A stretch of 64,000 bases of DNA from Pararge aegeria (lineage: Eukaryota > Arthropoda > Insecta > Lepidoptera > Nymphalidae). Where the stretch lies: NCBI RefSeq assembly GCF_905163445.1, contig NC_053183.1, positions 3,286,001-3,350,000 on the forward strand, written 5' to 3'. The position numbers were made by a program, and so were the translations under genes. The notes below the pieces were generated by a model. The model was not told the DNA's origin. It saw nothing but the letters and a program-made list of their open reading frames with translations, and ran no database searches. Each line of letters starts with the position of its first letter. Position 1 is the stretch's first letter. Below are positions 1 to 8,066 of this stretch, one piece after another.

Positions 1-203
1 CTACCTACTTCTGATTTCATTTCGTACTTTTTAAAATAGCTGTTTTTACCTAATCTTATACTTCTTTACATATTATAAAACGAAGTCACTCCCTCTGTTT
101 GTTACAATGAGTTCTTTTAAACTTCGCAACAGGTTATAATGTAACTTTTAGCAAAATATAAAGTGATTCGAGAGAATTTATATGCAGAATAAATGTATAC
201 TGA

Positions 204-390
204 GCAATTAAAATATTTTCTTACTTGCTTCAACTGTGAAGGACAACATCGTGTGGAAGTCTGAGAGTTCTCCATAATGTTCGGAGTCTACCAATCCGCA
301 GTTGGCCATAGTGGTGGACTACGGCCTTAAAACCTTCTCATTTTGAGAGGAGATCCGTGTTCTATAGTTGGCCGGTAATGGGTTGATATG
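204..390 (+). mobile_element. SINE-1 fragment (5' truncated)
   Basis: Body of the SINE-1 family without its tRNA-like head. It has the family landmarks in order: CTTCAACTGTGAAGGA, a diverged GTTCTCCATAATGTTC, GTGGTGGACTACGGCCTT, and the end GGCCGGTAATGGGTTGATAT. It matches the 3' two thirds of the better copies at 38781 and 62776. It lacks promoter boxes and is a dead copy. Confidence 0.8.
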
Positions 391-785
391 TGGAAATGCA
401 TATTATAACAGAGAATAGCCAAAAAATTCAAGAATTGTAATATGATGCCGTCGTAACAAACATATTTTTGGACGCTAACATGCAAACCCTGGTTTTACCT
501 TTAGAAAGATAGAGAGAGAGACAGATAGATTAAATTTTAGTCCGATATGGTATATGTTTATCCTCTACTCACAGTAACCATTTTAGTATTTTATATATTA
601 AGTGCAAAAAATAATTATTATTTATAAAACTATTTTTAACAATACAGTTTCAAAGTAGGTTGTGCATTTCATGTAGATCAATATTTACAGGATACCATTA
701 AAATGAATATTAAAATATTCTACATCTTAGACGAAATCAAAAAGATTCAAAAAGCGGGGGCAGATTGGCGCGACTTTATACTTCC
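391..785. other. AT-rich DNA, nothing recognised
   Basis: Low-complexity A/T-rich sequence with a short purine run (GAGAGAGAGACAGATAGAT). No open frame, splice-flanked block or repeat match could be supported. Confidence 0.5.
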
Positions 786-1175
786 GCTATTACATACATA
801 ATGTATGCAACATTGAACCCGTGCGAAGCCAGGTACGGGTCGCTAGTAATATTATAAAGCTGGAGAGTTTGTTTGGTTGAACGCTCTTATCACAGGAACC
901 AGTTATTCGAATTTGAAAAAAAAATCTTTTGTTATTGATAGTTCTTTTATCTGGGAATGCTCTAAAGTATATAATAACATTACGCTGTAGCTGTAGACAG
1001 GAGCGGATCATTAATGAAAAAAAATGTTACAAAAACGGGAAAAAGGGTCCTTTTGAGAGCTTTCGATGTGTACGATGCGTAAACTGCTAAAATAATCTGT
1101 GACAGATTCTTCTTTAAAATCTATAATTAAATTGCTTATATATTTTAAGGTTGCTTCATACGCAGACGAAGTTGC
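786..1175 (+). repeat. Family F dispersed repeat
   Basis: It opens with an inverted CTAG-repeat-like end (AGGTACGGGTCGCTAGTA) and continues through TTATAAAGCTGGAGAGTTTG, a poly-A stretch, GGAGCGGATCATTAATGAAA and AACGGGAAAAAGGGT. It closes with ACGCAGACGAAGTTGCGAG. A second copy lies inverted at 28265-28480. I recognise the sequence as a common lepidopteran interspersed repeat but cannot name its class. Confidence 0.6.
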
Positions 1176-1237
1176 GAGTGTATTACAATTTTGCCCTCAT
1201 TAAAAAATGTGATATAACCCGTAACTTTTTTTTTATA

Positions 1238-1456
1238 TGTAATAATTGACGGTCCAAGCAAATGATCCACCCGAGGATCAGTGAGAAACCACCTTCTATA
1301 AACAGTAACACTTCACAGGGCATGCGACGAGAATGCAACATGCCAGCCTAATTACACCGGCAACTGCAGCGTTCAGACCGTAACATAGCATCGTAACAAC
1401 GCTGCAGAAATAACCATGGCGATAGTACTTCCCCGGACGAGCAGTATCACGAAGCT
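1238..1456 (-). repeat. Family G dispersed repeat, reverse orientation
   Basis: On the minus strand it carries the family G landmarks: GGGGAAGTACT, a GCATT segment around CTGCAGCGTTG, a diverged TTCCGGTCTGAA, TTGCCGGTGTAATTA, GCATGCCCTGTGAAGTG, and the end GTCAATTATTAC. Other copies are at 3760, 13767, 25140, 41635 and 56076. No coding potential remains. It is probably retrotransposon-derived, class undetermined. Confidence 0.6.
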
Positions 1457-1541
1457 TAACTTACTTGCAGTGGAATAATACCGAATTAACGTCGCACTAC
1501 GCGTCGTTTCTTGTGTCAAATTTTTTAACCTACGTATCAGA

Positions 1542-1587
1542 ATTTAAGAGACTTTAGGCAGGCGGGTCTGCCTAAAGTCTCTTAAAT
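1542..1587. repeat. Perfect hairpin, 20-bp stem
   Basis: The left arm 1542-1561 and right arm 1568-1587 are exact reverse complements around a 6-nt loop (GCGGGT). The stem reads TTAAGAGACTTTAGGCAG. It has no flanking terminator context, and in a eukaryote a terminator reading is not appropriate. Confidence 0.85.
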
Positions 1588-1597
1588 ATAATTCTTA

Positions 1598-1951
1598 TTG
1601 ACAGTATGCAGAATATTGCCAATAATATTGACCTGCAGTAATGGGGCAGTCAGAAGTACTAAGCTGATTGGCGTGATTCATCTGATTTGCAACAAGGCAT
1701 CCATTTTAAAAGAGGCTGGGCTATATGCGCAGAAACGTGCTGTGTATGTGCCTTGTTTACGAGATCGGCGTTCTGATAGTGATCTGCCTGATCAAGTAGG
1801 AGGAAGGATAACACGCTATTATGACACTTGTGAGGATAGCGACGTTTATACGTCGCGTGCTATGCTAAATGCGGAATGTTATTATCGTGTTTATGGGACA
1901 TATTCGACTATCCTCAAAGCGTGGGAAGGTATGAATGTAGTTTTACTGTAG
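1598..1951 (+). other. Unrecognised open reading frame, 117 codons
   Basis: An open stretch of 117 codons with more G/C than its surroundings. It contains a run of charged residues near the centre (RDRRSDSDLPDQ) and several Cys and Tyr residues. I recognise no domain, signal peptide or membrane helix. The annotated start is not ATG in Kozak context, and no convincing splice sites flank it. It could be a chance ORF, a decayed transposon ORF, or an exon. It lies just upstream of a family G fragment and a retrotransposon remnant, so a transposon origin is the more likely explanation. Confidence 0.2.
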
Positions 1952-1967
1952 TTTTGTCATAACTAGA

Positions 1968-2053
1968 GCATCTTGTGACAGTGCTGGTCCGGGGAATTAC
2001 TTTCGCCAGGCTTATTTCTGCCGCTAAGCAGCATTGTTGCAATGCTGTGTTAT
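1968..2053 (+). repeat. Family G fragment interrupted by a SINE
   Basis: Contains GTGACAGTGCTGGTCCGGGG and TTCTGCCGCTAAGCAGCATT, the family G signature. It stops at AATGCTGTGTTAT, which is repeated after the SINE at 2343-2355. The SINE therefore inserted into this repeat and duplicated its target. Confidence 0.7.
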
Positions 2054-2342
2054 AATCATCATCACTTTGCAGGCCCACTACAGGACACGGTCCCACAATG
2101 AGAAGGGGTTAAGGCCGTAGTCCACCACGCTGGCCATGTGCGGATTGGTGGACTTCACACACCTTTGAGAAAATTATGGAGAACTCTCAGGTGTGTAGGT
2201 TTCCTCACGATGTTTTACTTCGCAAGTGATATTTTAATTGATTGAAACGCACATAACTTAGAGAAGTTACTGCGTGCCGGGATTTGAACTCGCTTCCCCG
2301 AAAGTGGAATCGAAGTCCTACCCACTGGGCTATCGCCGCTTT
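2054..2342 (-). mobile_element. SINE-1A, full length, with 13-bp target duplication
   Basis: Nearly complete tRNA-derived SINE in reverse orientation. Reading the minus strand: AGCGGCGATAGCCCAGTGGG (A-box TAGCCCAGTGGG), a B-box-like segment around TTCAAATCCCGG, the body with TTTCTCAAAGGTGTGTGAAG, and a GATGATGATT tail. It is flanked by exact 13-bp direct repeats (AATGCTGTGTTAT at 2041-2053 and 2343-2355). This is a classical target-site duplication from target-primed reverse transcription by a partner LINE. Confidence 0.9.
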
Positions 2343-2356
2343 AATGCTGTGTTATG

Positions 2357-2971
2357 TAAGGCTGCGAGGTTGTCCAATCCTACGTATACCTTGGCGCTTT
2401 AATAACTAACAATGGTGGTTGCGTAGAAGAGGTAAAGCGACGTACGGCAATAACGAGAACTACTATGGAAAAGCTGAAAAAAATATGGAGGAACCGTAAC
2501 ATTACTAAGGCCACTAAGATCCGACTTGTACAACCACTTGTTTTCCCCATATTTTTATACGCCGCGGAGACGTGGACTTTGCGAGAGGTCGAGAAGAGGA
2601 AAATTGATGCTTTAGAGATGTGGTGTTGGAGACGTATGCTTGGAGTGTCATGGAATGAATTTCGCACCAATATTTCCATTATCCGAGAACTGGACATCAA
2701 GCAACGTCTCTCAACATTAGTGCATAGCCGCATATTAAAATTCTTCGGTCACGTCTCTCGGAAAGACAGCAACTCCATAGAACGCCTTATTGTGCAGGGC
2801 AAGGTAGAAGGCACTAAAGCACGCGGTAGGTCACCCATGCGATGGACCGATCAAATCAAATCTTCAGTGGGAGGTCCCTTGCATGAGTGTACCAGACTAT
2901 CTGCAAACAGGGAGAAGTGGCGAATGATCGTGAGGCGAGTAACAACTGCCACAAACAATGTCCCACCGTGA
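2357..2971 (+). pseudogene. RTE-type LINE ORF, C-terminal fragment of endonuclease-reverse transcriptase
   Basis: An uninterrupted frame from about 2357 to the TGA at 2969-2971 encodes the end of a non-LTR retrotransposon polyprotein. Visible landmarks are YLGALITNNGG (end of the RT core), KIRLVQPLVFPIFLYAAETW, the EMWCWRRMLGVSW motif, RLSTLVHSRILKFFGH and RGRSPMRWTDQIK, the thumb/C-terminal region found in insect RTE-clade elements. The whole N-terminal part, including the endonuclease and the catalytic YxDD region, is absent. The copy is therefore a 5'-truncated, dead insertion even though its frame is intact. The internal ATG at 2465 is not a real start. It follows directly after a SINE and a family G piece. 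The intact frame suggests a fairly young insertion. Clade assignment is from memory of the family. Confidence 0.85.
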
Positions 2972-3016
2972 TGACCACGACCACTCTGGCAAGAGTGTTA
3001 CGACAAAGAAGAAGTA
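2972..3016 (+). mobile_element. 3' untranslated end of the RTE-type element
   Basis: After the stop codon comes GACCACGACCACTCTGGCAA, then GTTACGACAAAGAAGAAG. A short 3' UTR ending in a GAA-type microsatellite is usual for this LINE group. It marks the 3' terminus of the insertion. Confidence 0.65.
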
Positions 3017-3017
3017 T

Positions 3018-3060
3018 ATAAGGTGGTTAAACTAGCCACGGCCGAAGTGTCCCACCAGAC
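3018..3060 (-). mobile_element. SINE-3 fragment
   Basis: AACTAGCCACGGCCGAAG and CCCACCAGAC match the middle of SINE-3 in reverse orientation. Only about 40 bp remain. Confidence 0.5.
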
Positions 3061-3400
3061 GTGTAACCATCTACACCAAAGTGGCAGGCACTTTGGTATT
3101 ATGATGAGATAAACTGAAACAATCTCTTCCAATTAAGTAAGTAAACCACATCCGCCGCACCAAGTGTGCCAACCAACGGTTAGCCTCAGCAAGAGTCGAC
3201 CTAACAGCTAACTGTCCCGCAATGTACTCTAGCCTTGAGAATCTTCACATGGGAATGAAGGCGCTCTCAATATCCACAATGCTCTGTAATCCACTGCGAA
3301 ATTTTGCGGCATTATATCGCAAAGTTAAATAAAAAAAAACATTAATTTAACTTTGCATTATTTATATATTTTTTTAATTAATCTTATATCTTTAAACGAG
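3061..3400. other. Unassigned sequence
   Basis: Moderately GC-rich up to about 3310, then A/T-rich. No frame longer than 60 codons and no family match within the window. Confidence 0.4.
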
Positions 3401-3404
3401 CAAT

Positions 3405-3595
3405 TCTTCTATAATATAATTGGAATCTCGGAATCGGCTTCAACGATTTTCATGAAATTTAGTATACTTACAGGAGGTTTCGTGGGCGATAAATCGATCT
3501 AGCTAGGATTCATTTATAGAAAATGTCATTTTATTGGTGTTTTCCGGTAATAACCGATTTGGTGCAGACGAAGTTGCACGGGTCAGCTAGTTATC
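3405..3595 (-). repeat. CTAG-repeat variant, reverse orientation
   Basis: Ends with GCAGACGAAGTTGCACGGGT then CAGCTAG, the inverted 5' end of a CTAGCTGACCCGTGCAACTT-type repeat. The upstream part has CATGAAATTTAGTATACTTA, typical of the interior of these elements. It is followed by a (TG)n-rich microsatellite at about 3608-3642. Confidence 0.6.
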
Positions 3596-3607
3596 ATTTG
3601 GCCAAAA

Positions 3608-3642
3608 TATGTGTGTGTATGTGTGTTTGTGTGTGTGTGTAT
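3608..3642. repeat. (TG)n microsatellite, imperfect
   Basis: Alternating TG with interruptions (TGTGTGTATGTGTGTTTGTG). Simple-sequence repeat next to the end of a dispersed repeat. Confidence 0.85.
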
Positions 3643-3754
3643 GTGCGAACTGTTTGTGTTTTCAAACTTGAAGCTTTCCACTAGAAGTATTCAACAAAAT
3701 TATTATTAAAGTAGATTCTTATAGTAGTTCGTTCAACGTTACATAATAGACAAT

Positions 3755-3862
3755 AGCCTGCTGTGCCTGTAAATACACCGGCAACCACGCCTTTCAGACC
3801 GGAACATAGCAATGCTGCTTGGCGATAGAAATAAGCATATTGGTAGTTCCCTAAGCTACTTC
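3755..3862 (-). repeat. Family G fragment
   Basis: CACCGGCAACCACGCCTTTC, AGACCGGAACATAGCAATGC and GAAATAAGCATATTGGTAGT are the reverse-orientation family G landmarks. Degenerate and non-coding. Confidence 0.65.
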
Positions 3863-3893
3863 TACTACTACTATACTATTATCCACTATGGAA

Positions 3894-3936
3894 CGCAAAT
3901 AAATAACAATATTAAAGATATTGTTATTTATTTGCG
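3894..3936. repeat. Perfect hairpin, 18-bp stem
   Basis: Left arm 3894-3911 (CGCAAATAAATAACAATA) and right arm 3919-3936 are exact reverse complements around a 7-nt loop. It sits in non-repetitive A/T-rich DNA just after the family G fragment. Confidence 0.85.
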
Positions 3937-3959
3937 TGTGGATTGATTTTCTTAGAGAT

Positions 3960-5150
3960 TAGTGCACAATAGATTTTTATAAATAACTACATTTCTGTAT
4001 AACATGTCTAGACTTTTGTATATCATTGTATATCTTGTTTCGTTTGTATACCTAACTTCCTTATAATGTAAGTTTATTTTAATTGTAATGGAAGAGCGGA
4101 GTTTTCAGACACAGCTAGAGGTAATAATACTACTTTTAAAAGAAGACTTCAGCGATATAATATTGATACCAATTTGTTTCTTACCGAAATAAACTTTTTT
4201 TTTTTAATAGAATTTAGAACAAACAACGTATCCACCAATTTTTCTAACTTGTCTTATAATGTAAACTATTTTTTCATTACTACTTTTTAGTGTAAATTAT
4301 GTTTAAAATATAATAAAATACATAATATAAAAAAAAACACAATAAAATCAGATTTTCTTTATGTAGGTTTGTTTTTATTATTTTATTAACAATATGAAAA
4401 TAAATCTTACATTAAAAGTAACAGAAGTATTGTTTACATACAAATAAGAAAAGAAATACTTTAAGATGGTAGGTACATTGAAATAGGAAATTGTTATCTT
4501 TTACATACATGTTGGTGGAAATGTTAAATGTTATTTATATGCAAAAGTTGTTTTTTAAAAGGTTACAAACATAACAAGCCAATTTAAGGACAAGTTTTTA
4601 CTGGAGTTCAGGAAGTTTGCAATTGGAATTGTATTGTTTTTATTTGCGTTGGGCATTGAATGAAGCACAACTCCGGTCGCTTGTGAATCGATTTATTTCA
4701 AGTGTTTCTTTGTATTGGAAGAATAAAACCTATGATATAAAAGTAATACGAAAGTGTGTTGGTTGATTTATCTTTCTCTCACGCAGCAACAGGGCAATGG
4801 GTATGCTGTGTGCCCAGAGAGTGGCATATACCTGTGCTAGTTTTATCCCCAAAAAAAAACATCCTCTATGTAATTCTTAGAGTAAGATCGCAATATAACA
4901 ACATGTTATTAGATGGCAGATTGAATTTAGTAATACTGCCCTTTTCCTACTTTTCTCTACAATAGAATTACTAAATATACTTATAAATATTTTATATATT
5001 TTAATAGGTCCTTTAGCCTTTAAGTAATGTTATCTTAGGTTTTACTATTTGTGTGTTATGTATGCATATACGGTTCTGTAAAATGTTACTGATCAATAAA
5101 GAATTTCTTATTAAATAAACTAAATATATTACTAAAGTCAAAATTGGTTC
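3960..5150. other. AT-rich DNA upstream of the exon, probable intron
   Basis: About 1.2 kb of A/T-rich sequence with long A and T runs and no recognised repeat. If the exon at 5159 is real, this is intronic. No upstream exon could be picked out by splice signals and composition. Confidence 0.4.
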
Positions 5151-5158
5151 TATTACAG

Positions 5159-5352
5159 CGCACTCCTCGAGCCTGCTATGCGGGCGCACCAAAGAGGTGG
5201 AGGTTGGGAACAACATCGGCGCAGGCGCAGCTCTTGCGCTCACGTTGTTGCGACCTCCCTCCGCCAACTCCACTAACTCCACCAGTTCCTGTCAGCTGCG
5301 GTTGGCGGCGCCGGACGCAGCTGCCTTCACTATCCGACTGATCGATGTTAAG
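5159..5352 (+). CDS. Internal exon of an unidentified host gene, CUB-like segment
   Basis: A GC-rich 194-nt block in A/T-rich surroundings, bounded by a polypyrimidine acceptor (GGTTCTATTACAG, ending 5158) and a consensus donor (AAG then GTAAGT at 5353). The only frame open across the whole block starts at 5161, after two bases completing a split codon. It gives about 64 residues running from HSSSLLCGRTKEV to AAFTIRLIDVK. The last codon is complete, so the exon ends in phase 0. Visible features are two cysteines, two possible N-glycosylation sites (NSTNST), and CQLRLAAPDAAAFTIRL. The latter resembles the Cys-x4-AP-x6-I-x-L pattern in the first half of extracellular CUB domains. The C and G third-position bias is typical of coding exons. 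The CUB assignment is inference (about 35%); the exon itself is much surer. The gene is not identified and no partner exon was found. Confidence 0.75.
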
Positions 5353-5404
5353 GTAAGTTTTATTCTAGCTCCACTTGGCTCGCTTAGGCCAGTTGCGTGA
5401 AATT

Positions 5405-5465
5405 CGTAGTGCACAAAAGCACTGCCTATCCTATTTTTTTATTATATGCCATTTTCCTGCTTTAC
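5405..5465 (+). mobile_element. hAT MITE fragment
   Basis: GTGCACAAAAGCACTGCCTA matches the internal left part of the CAGTGGCGTGCA MITEs at 47502 and 49750. No terminal inverted repeat or target duplication remains. Confidence 0.4.
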
Positions 5466-5523
5466 TCGTGCTTAAAAACCCTGTACACGCCGCTTTGTAT
5501 AGCTGCGATATACGGCCTATACC

Positions 5524-5645
5524 CTTCTTATAATCGGTTTAAATGCGGCCGGAACCAAATCGCTTGGCGGTACACTTCTATGTCGGTAGGGTGGTGTATC
5601 TAGCCACGGTCTAAACCTCCCCATACCTATCTAAACGGACCTTCT
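5524..5645 (-). mobile_element. SINE-3 fragment
   Basis: In reverse orientation it holds ATCGGTTTAAATGCGGCC, CCAAATCGCTTGGCGGTA, TTCTATGTCGGTAGGGTGGT and TAGCCACGGTC, the body of SINE-3. No tRNA-like head. The copy lies in the intron after the exon. Confidence 0.7.
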
Positions 5646-5809
5646 ACTATAAAACCATAACCTTTTAGTACAAAACCACCACGCTGCGCCGCATAAATAG
5701 TAAAAGTAGCGATTTTCTACCTAGGTTTACTTATTCCACCGCGTGAACAGCGCACTCTAGTGACAGTACGGTTTCCCAGTATTGTGTTTAGATGGCGCTG
5801 CTTCGATCT

Positions 5810-6200
5810 ATATATTATATAAAAGAGAAAGTGTGTGGGTATGTTCCGTATAGGCTCCGAAACGGCTAGACCGATTTCAATGAAACTTTCAGGGAATCTC
5901 CGGATTGACCTGGCTGGTAATACTGTAAAGTTTGGTGACGATCGGAGCACTCCTATTTTTGTAATGTCAAACTGTCAAATAAAGCTTTTATTTACTATGA
6001 TGATATTCTATTGTTGGGTGTACATGGGTGTAGATAATGATCTTCACCCGCTCGAGAAGAGAATAGAAGAGAATGAATACGGAGAGAAATAAATGATTTA
6101 ATATATTATGAGACTTAAATTAAAAATTTAATGATGTAAGTTTATTGTTTAAATAAAATAAAGCAAAATCTAGCCCGGCGAAGCGGGCTGGGTACGCTAG
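5810..6200 (+). repeat. Family H dispersed repeat
   Basis: Starts in a TA-rich run with AAAAGAGAAAGTGTGTGGGT, has GGCTCCGAAACGGCTAGACC and GATTTCAATGAAACTTTCAG, and ends with AGCCCGGCGAAGCGGGCTGG then CGCTAGTA. The start and end motifs are those of a widely conserved class of arthropod interspersed repeats that share the phrase CGAAACGGCTAGACCGATTT. The frame across it (85 codons) is not a gene. Confidence 0.6.
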
Positions 6201-6313
6201 TACCATATAAAAAATAGTTAACTTACACGCTATCGAATGAGTAAACGTAGGTAGGAAATCGCACATTTCACACTAAATAGGTTGTCAAAATCAAATTAAT
6301 TCATTGATATACT

Positions 6314-6316
<3 letters not shown>

Positions 6317-6349
<33 letters not shown>
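6317..6349. repeat. (AT)n microsatellite
   Basis: About 16 AT dinucleotides, next to the 3' end of the reverse-oriented SINE-3 that follows. This suggests it was part of the SINE tail or its target. Confidence 0.95.
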
Positions 6350-6352
<3 letters not shown>

Positions 6353-6633
6353 CCTCTACAGTTAGCCCTTGACTACAATCTCACCTGGTGGTAAGTGATG
6401 ATGCAGTGTAAGATGGTAGCGGGCTAACCTTTAAGGGAGTAGGGTAGTCATCCCCCTAATCGGTTTCTAAGCGACATATCACCGGAATAATAAATCGTTA
6501 AGCGTCACGTCTTTGTCAGTATGGTGCTAGACCAGAGAAAATACAGAAATTATAAATTCCCTTGACGCTGCCGGGAATCGAAACCGGGACCTCCTACTTA
6601 AATTCACACCGCTCACCGTTGCGCCCGGGAGAT
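6350..6633 (-). mobile_element. SINE-3, near full length
   Basis: Best copy of SINE-3. On the minus strand it has a tRNA-like head with A-box GGCGCAACGGTGAGCGG and B-box-like CCCGGTTTCGATTCCCGG. Next come TATAATTTCTGTATTTTCTC, GACAAAGACGTGACGCTTAA, AAACCGATTAGGGGGATGAC and GGTTAGCCCGCTACCATCTT. The 3' end is CACCAGGTGAGATTGTAGTC and AAGGGCTAACTGTAG. The RNA polymerase III boxes and tRNA-like start identify it as a tRNA-derived SINE. It is not a functional tRNA gene. Confidence 0.85.
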
Positions 6634-6721
6634 CGTCAATACAGTCAATCGTCGTCAGGAAGGTATCTAGATGATTATTCTTTCCAATCACAATTCCAGC
6701 CACTGATAAGTTTTAAGCAGG

Positions 6722-6975
6722 TCAAAGTCAAAGTCAAAAATATCTTTATTCGAGTAGGCCCATAGGTGGCACTTTTGATGCGTACATAAGAATTGCACGG
6801 TAGTGAGATGATGGCGATAACCACATTCGTAAACTTAAAACTAAAGCTACGAGGGTTCCAAACGCGTCCTGGTCTAAGAAGAAGCCCACAACAACTTAGC
6901 CGGGTGTTTTTTTTTGTTATCACCATATCACAATGTCATTTTAAATTATTAGAAGAGCAACCTGGTTAGAGCAAT
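6722..6975 (-). mobile_element. LINE-A 3' end
   Basis: On the minus strand it contains TTGCTCTAACCAGGTTGCTC, AACACCCGGCTAAGTTGTTG, TGGGCTTCTTCTTAGACCAG, GTTATCGCCATCATCTCACT and the end AATAAAGATATTTTTGACTT. The same 3' UTR follows an RT C-terminus at 26571, which identifies it as a non-LTR retrotransposon tail. Confidence 0.75.
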
Positions 6976-7210
6976 AATTGTCGAGCTGTAACTTGAGCTA
7001 TGCAGCTGCAATAACAACCCGCGGCGGAATGAAATACGAATGGCGTGATTTGTGCCAAGTAGGTTAAGGTGCACCGGAAATTTAACCCACTGAGTGAAAC
7101 GCGAAATAACTGGTGTACAATAACAATTATTACCTATTCGTTATAATATTTAAGTTAATGATCACGTAGCTTCGAACAACTAAAATGACTGACAATTTCT
7201 GTGGTATAGA
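6976..7210. other. Unassigned sequence
   Basis: No frame or repeat family recognised. Confidence 0.4.
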
Positions 7211-7218
7211 CTTACTAG

Positions 7219-7433
7219 CAGTGGCGTGCACCCAGGGTATGCACAGGGTACGCACTAAGCGGGCATATGGTATAAAATTTAAAAAATGTACAGTAGGAGT
7301 TATACAAAACTTTAAGATTGGTAATGTAAGAGTTGTAAAAAGCTTACCCTAAAGTTTTTATAACTCGTACTAGAGAGTTTCTTCATTTTATATCATCTGC
7401 ATACCCTGTGCATACCCTCTATGCACGCCACTG
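7219..7433. mobile_element. hAT-type MITE with exact 8-bp target duplication
   Basis: A 215-bp non-autonomous DNA transposon. Terminal inverted repeats of about 35 bp begin CAGTGGCGTGCA and continue AGGGTATGCACAGGGTA; the right end is the complement. The flanking 8-bp direct repeats CTTACTAG at 7211-7218 and 7434-7441 are identical. An 8-bp duplication with CAGTG-type ends is characteristic of the hAT superfamily. No transposase sequence is present. Related copies: 11482, 28837, 47502, 56222. Confidence 0.9.
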
Positions 7434-7477
7434 CTTACTAGCGATATAGTTTTTGTATATGTTTGTTTTATCTACAA

Positions 7478-7649
7478 CTAGCTGTCCCGGCGAACTTCGT
7501 ACCGCGGATCTTTTTTTTTTTGAATGATGAATGTTATATTTTAATGCTTATTATCCTATTCCGGACTAAGTGAAATCCAAAAAATTAAAAATCATTAAAA
7601 TTGGTCCAGCCGTTCTTGAGTTATAAATGGTTTAACTAACACAACTTCC

Positions 7650-7650
<1 letters not shown>
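7478..7650 (+). repeat. CTAG-repeat variant
   Basis: Begins CTAGCTGTCCCGGCGAACTT and CGTACCGCGGA, then has AAATTGGTCCAGCCGTTCTT and GAGTTATAAATGG at its end, and runs into a (TA)n tract. The opening and closing phrases are those of one version of the CTAG-type repeats. Confidence 0.65.

Positions 7651-7680
<30 letters not shown>
7651..7680. repeat. (TA)n microsatellite
   Basis: About 13 TA units joining two CTAG-repeat copies; probably the 3' tail of the first. Confidence 0.9.
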
Positions 7681-7872
7681 TTAGCCGTTGCCCGCGTTCT
7701 TTGTATATCTATTTTTCCCATGTAAACCATCTTTTTTTCTGGCATAAAAAGTATCCTGTCACTCTCCGTCCTTTCAACTAACTCTTTGCCAAAAATCAAG
7801 TAGATTGGTTGCTTAGTTAAGGCGTAAAGGACAAACAAACAAACGCACTACCGCATTTATAAAATTAGTAAG
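7681..7872 (+). repeat. CTAG-repeat variant
   Basis: Starts TTAGCCGTTGCCCGCGTTCT and contains TGGCATAAAAAGTATCCTGT, TCCGTCCTTTCAACTAACTC and CAAAAATCAAGTAGATTGGT. Ends GGACAAACAAACAAACGCAC and GCATTTATAAAATTAGTAAG. Related fragments are at 11745 and 33488. Confidence 0.7.
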
Positions 7873-7925
7873 CACTATGAACCTATTACCGACCCAATAC
7901 GTAGCACGGTTCTCTTTGCAGAATC

Positions 7926-8066
7926 TGAAGGGTTTAGTCCACTGGCCAAATGCGGATTAGTCTCACACGCCACTGAGAACACTGTGGAGAATAAGCATGT
8001 ACGTTTACTCTCAATGTTTTCCTACACCTTTACATCAAATGCTATATAATTTAAACGCATATAGGC
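7926..8066 (-). mobile_element. SINE-1 fragment, degenerate
   Basis: TAGTCCACTGGCCAAATGCG, CACACGCCACTGAGAACACT and TCAATGTTTTCCTACACCTT are worn SINE-1 landmarks in reverse order. An old copy. Confidence 0.65.

Noticed and set aside
2380..2733. 117-codon minus-strand frame
   Set aside because: Exact antisense of the RTE reverse transcriptase fragment, whose plus-strand protein motifs are clear.
5013..5282. 89-codon minus-strand frame over the exon
   Set aside because: Splice signals and the continuous frame on the plus strand explain the block; the minus frame ends in A/T-rich DNA.
5144..5341. Alternative plus-strand frame through the exon
   Set aside because: It meets a TGA at 5339 before the donor site, while the frame starting at 5161 is open to the donor.
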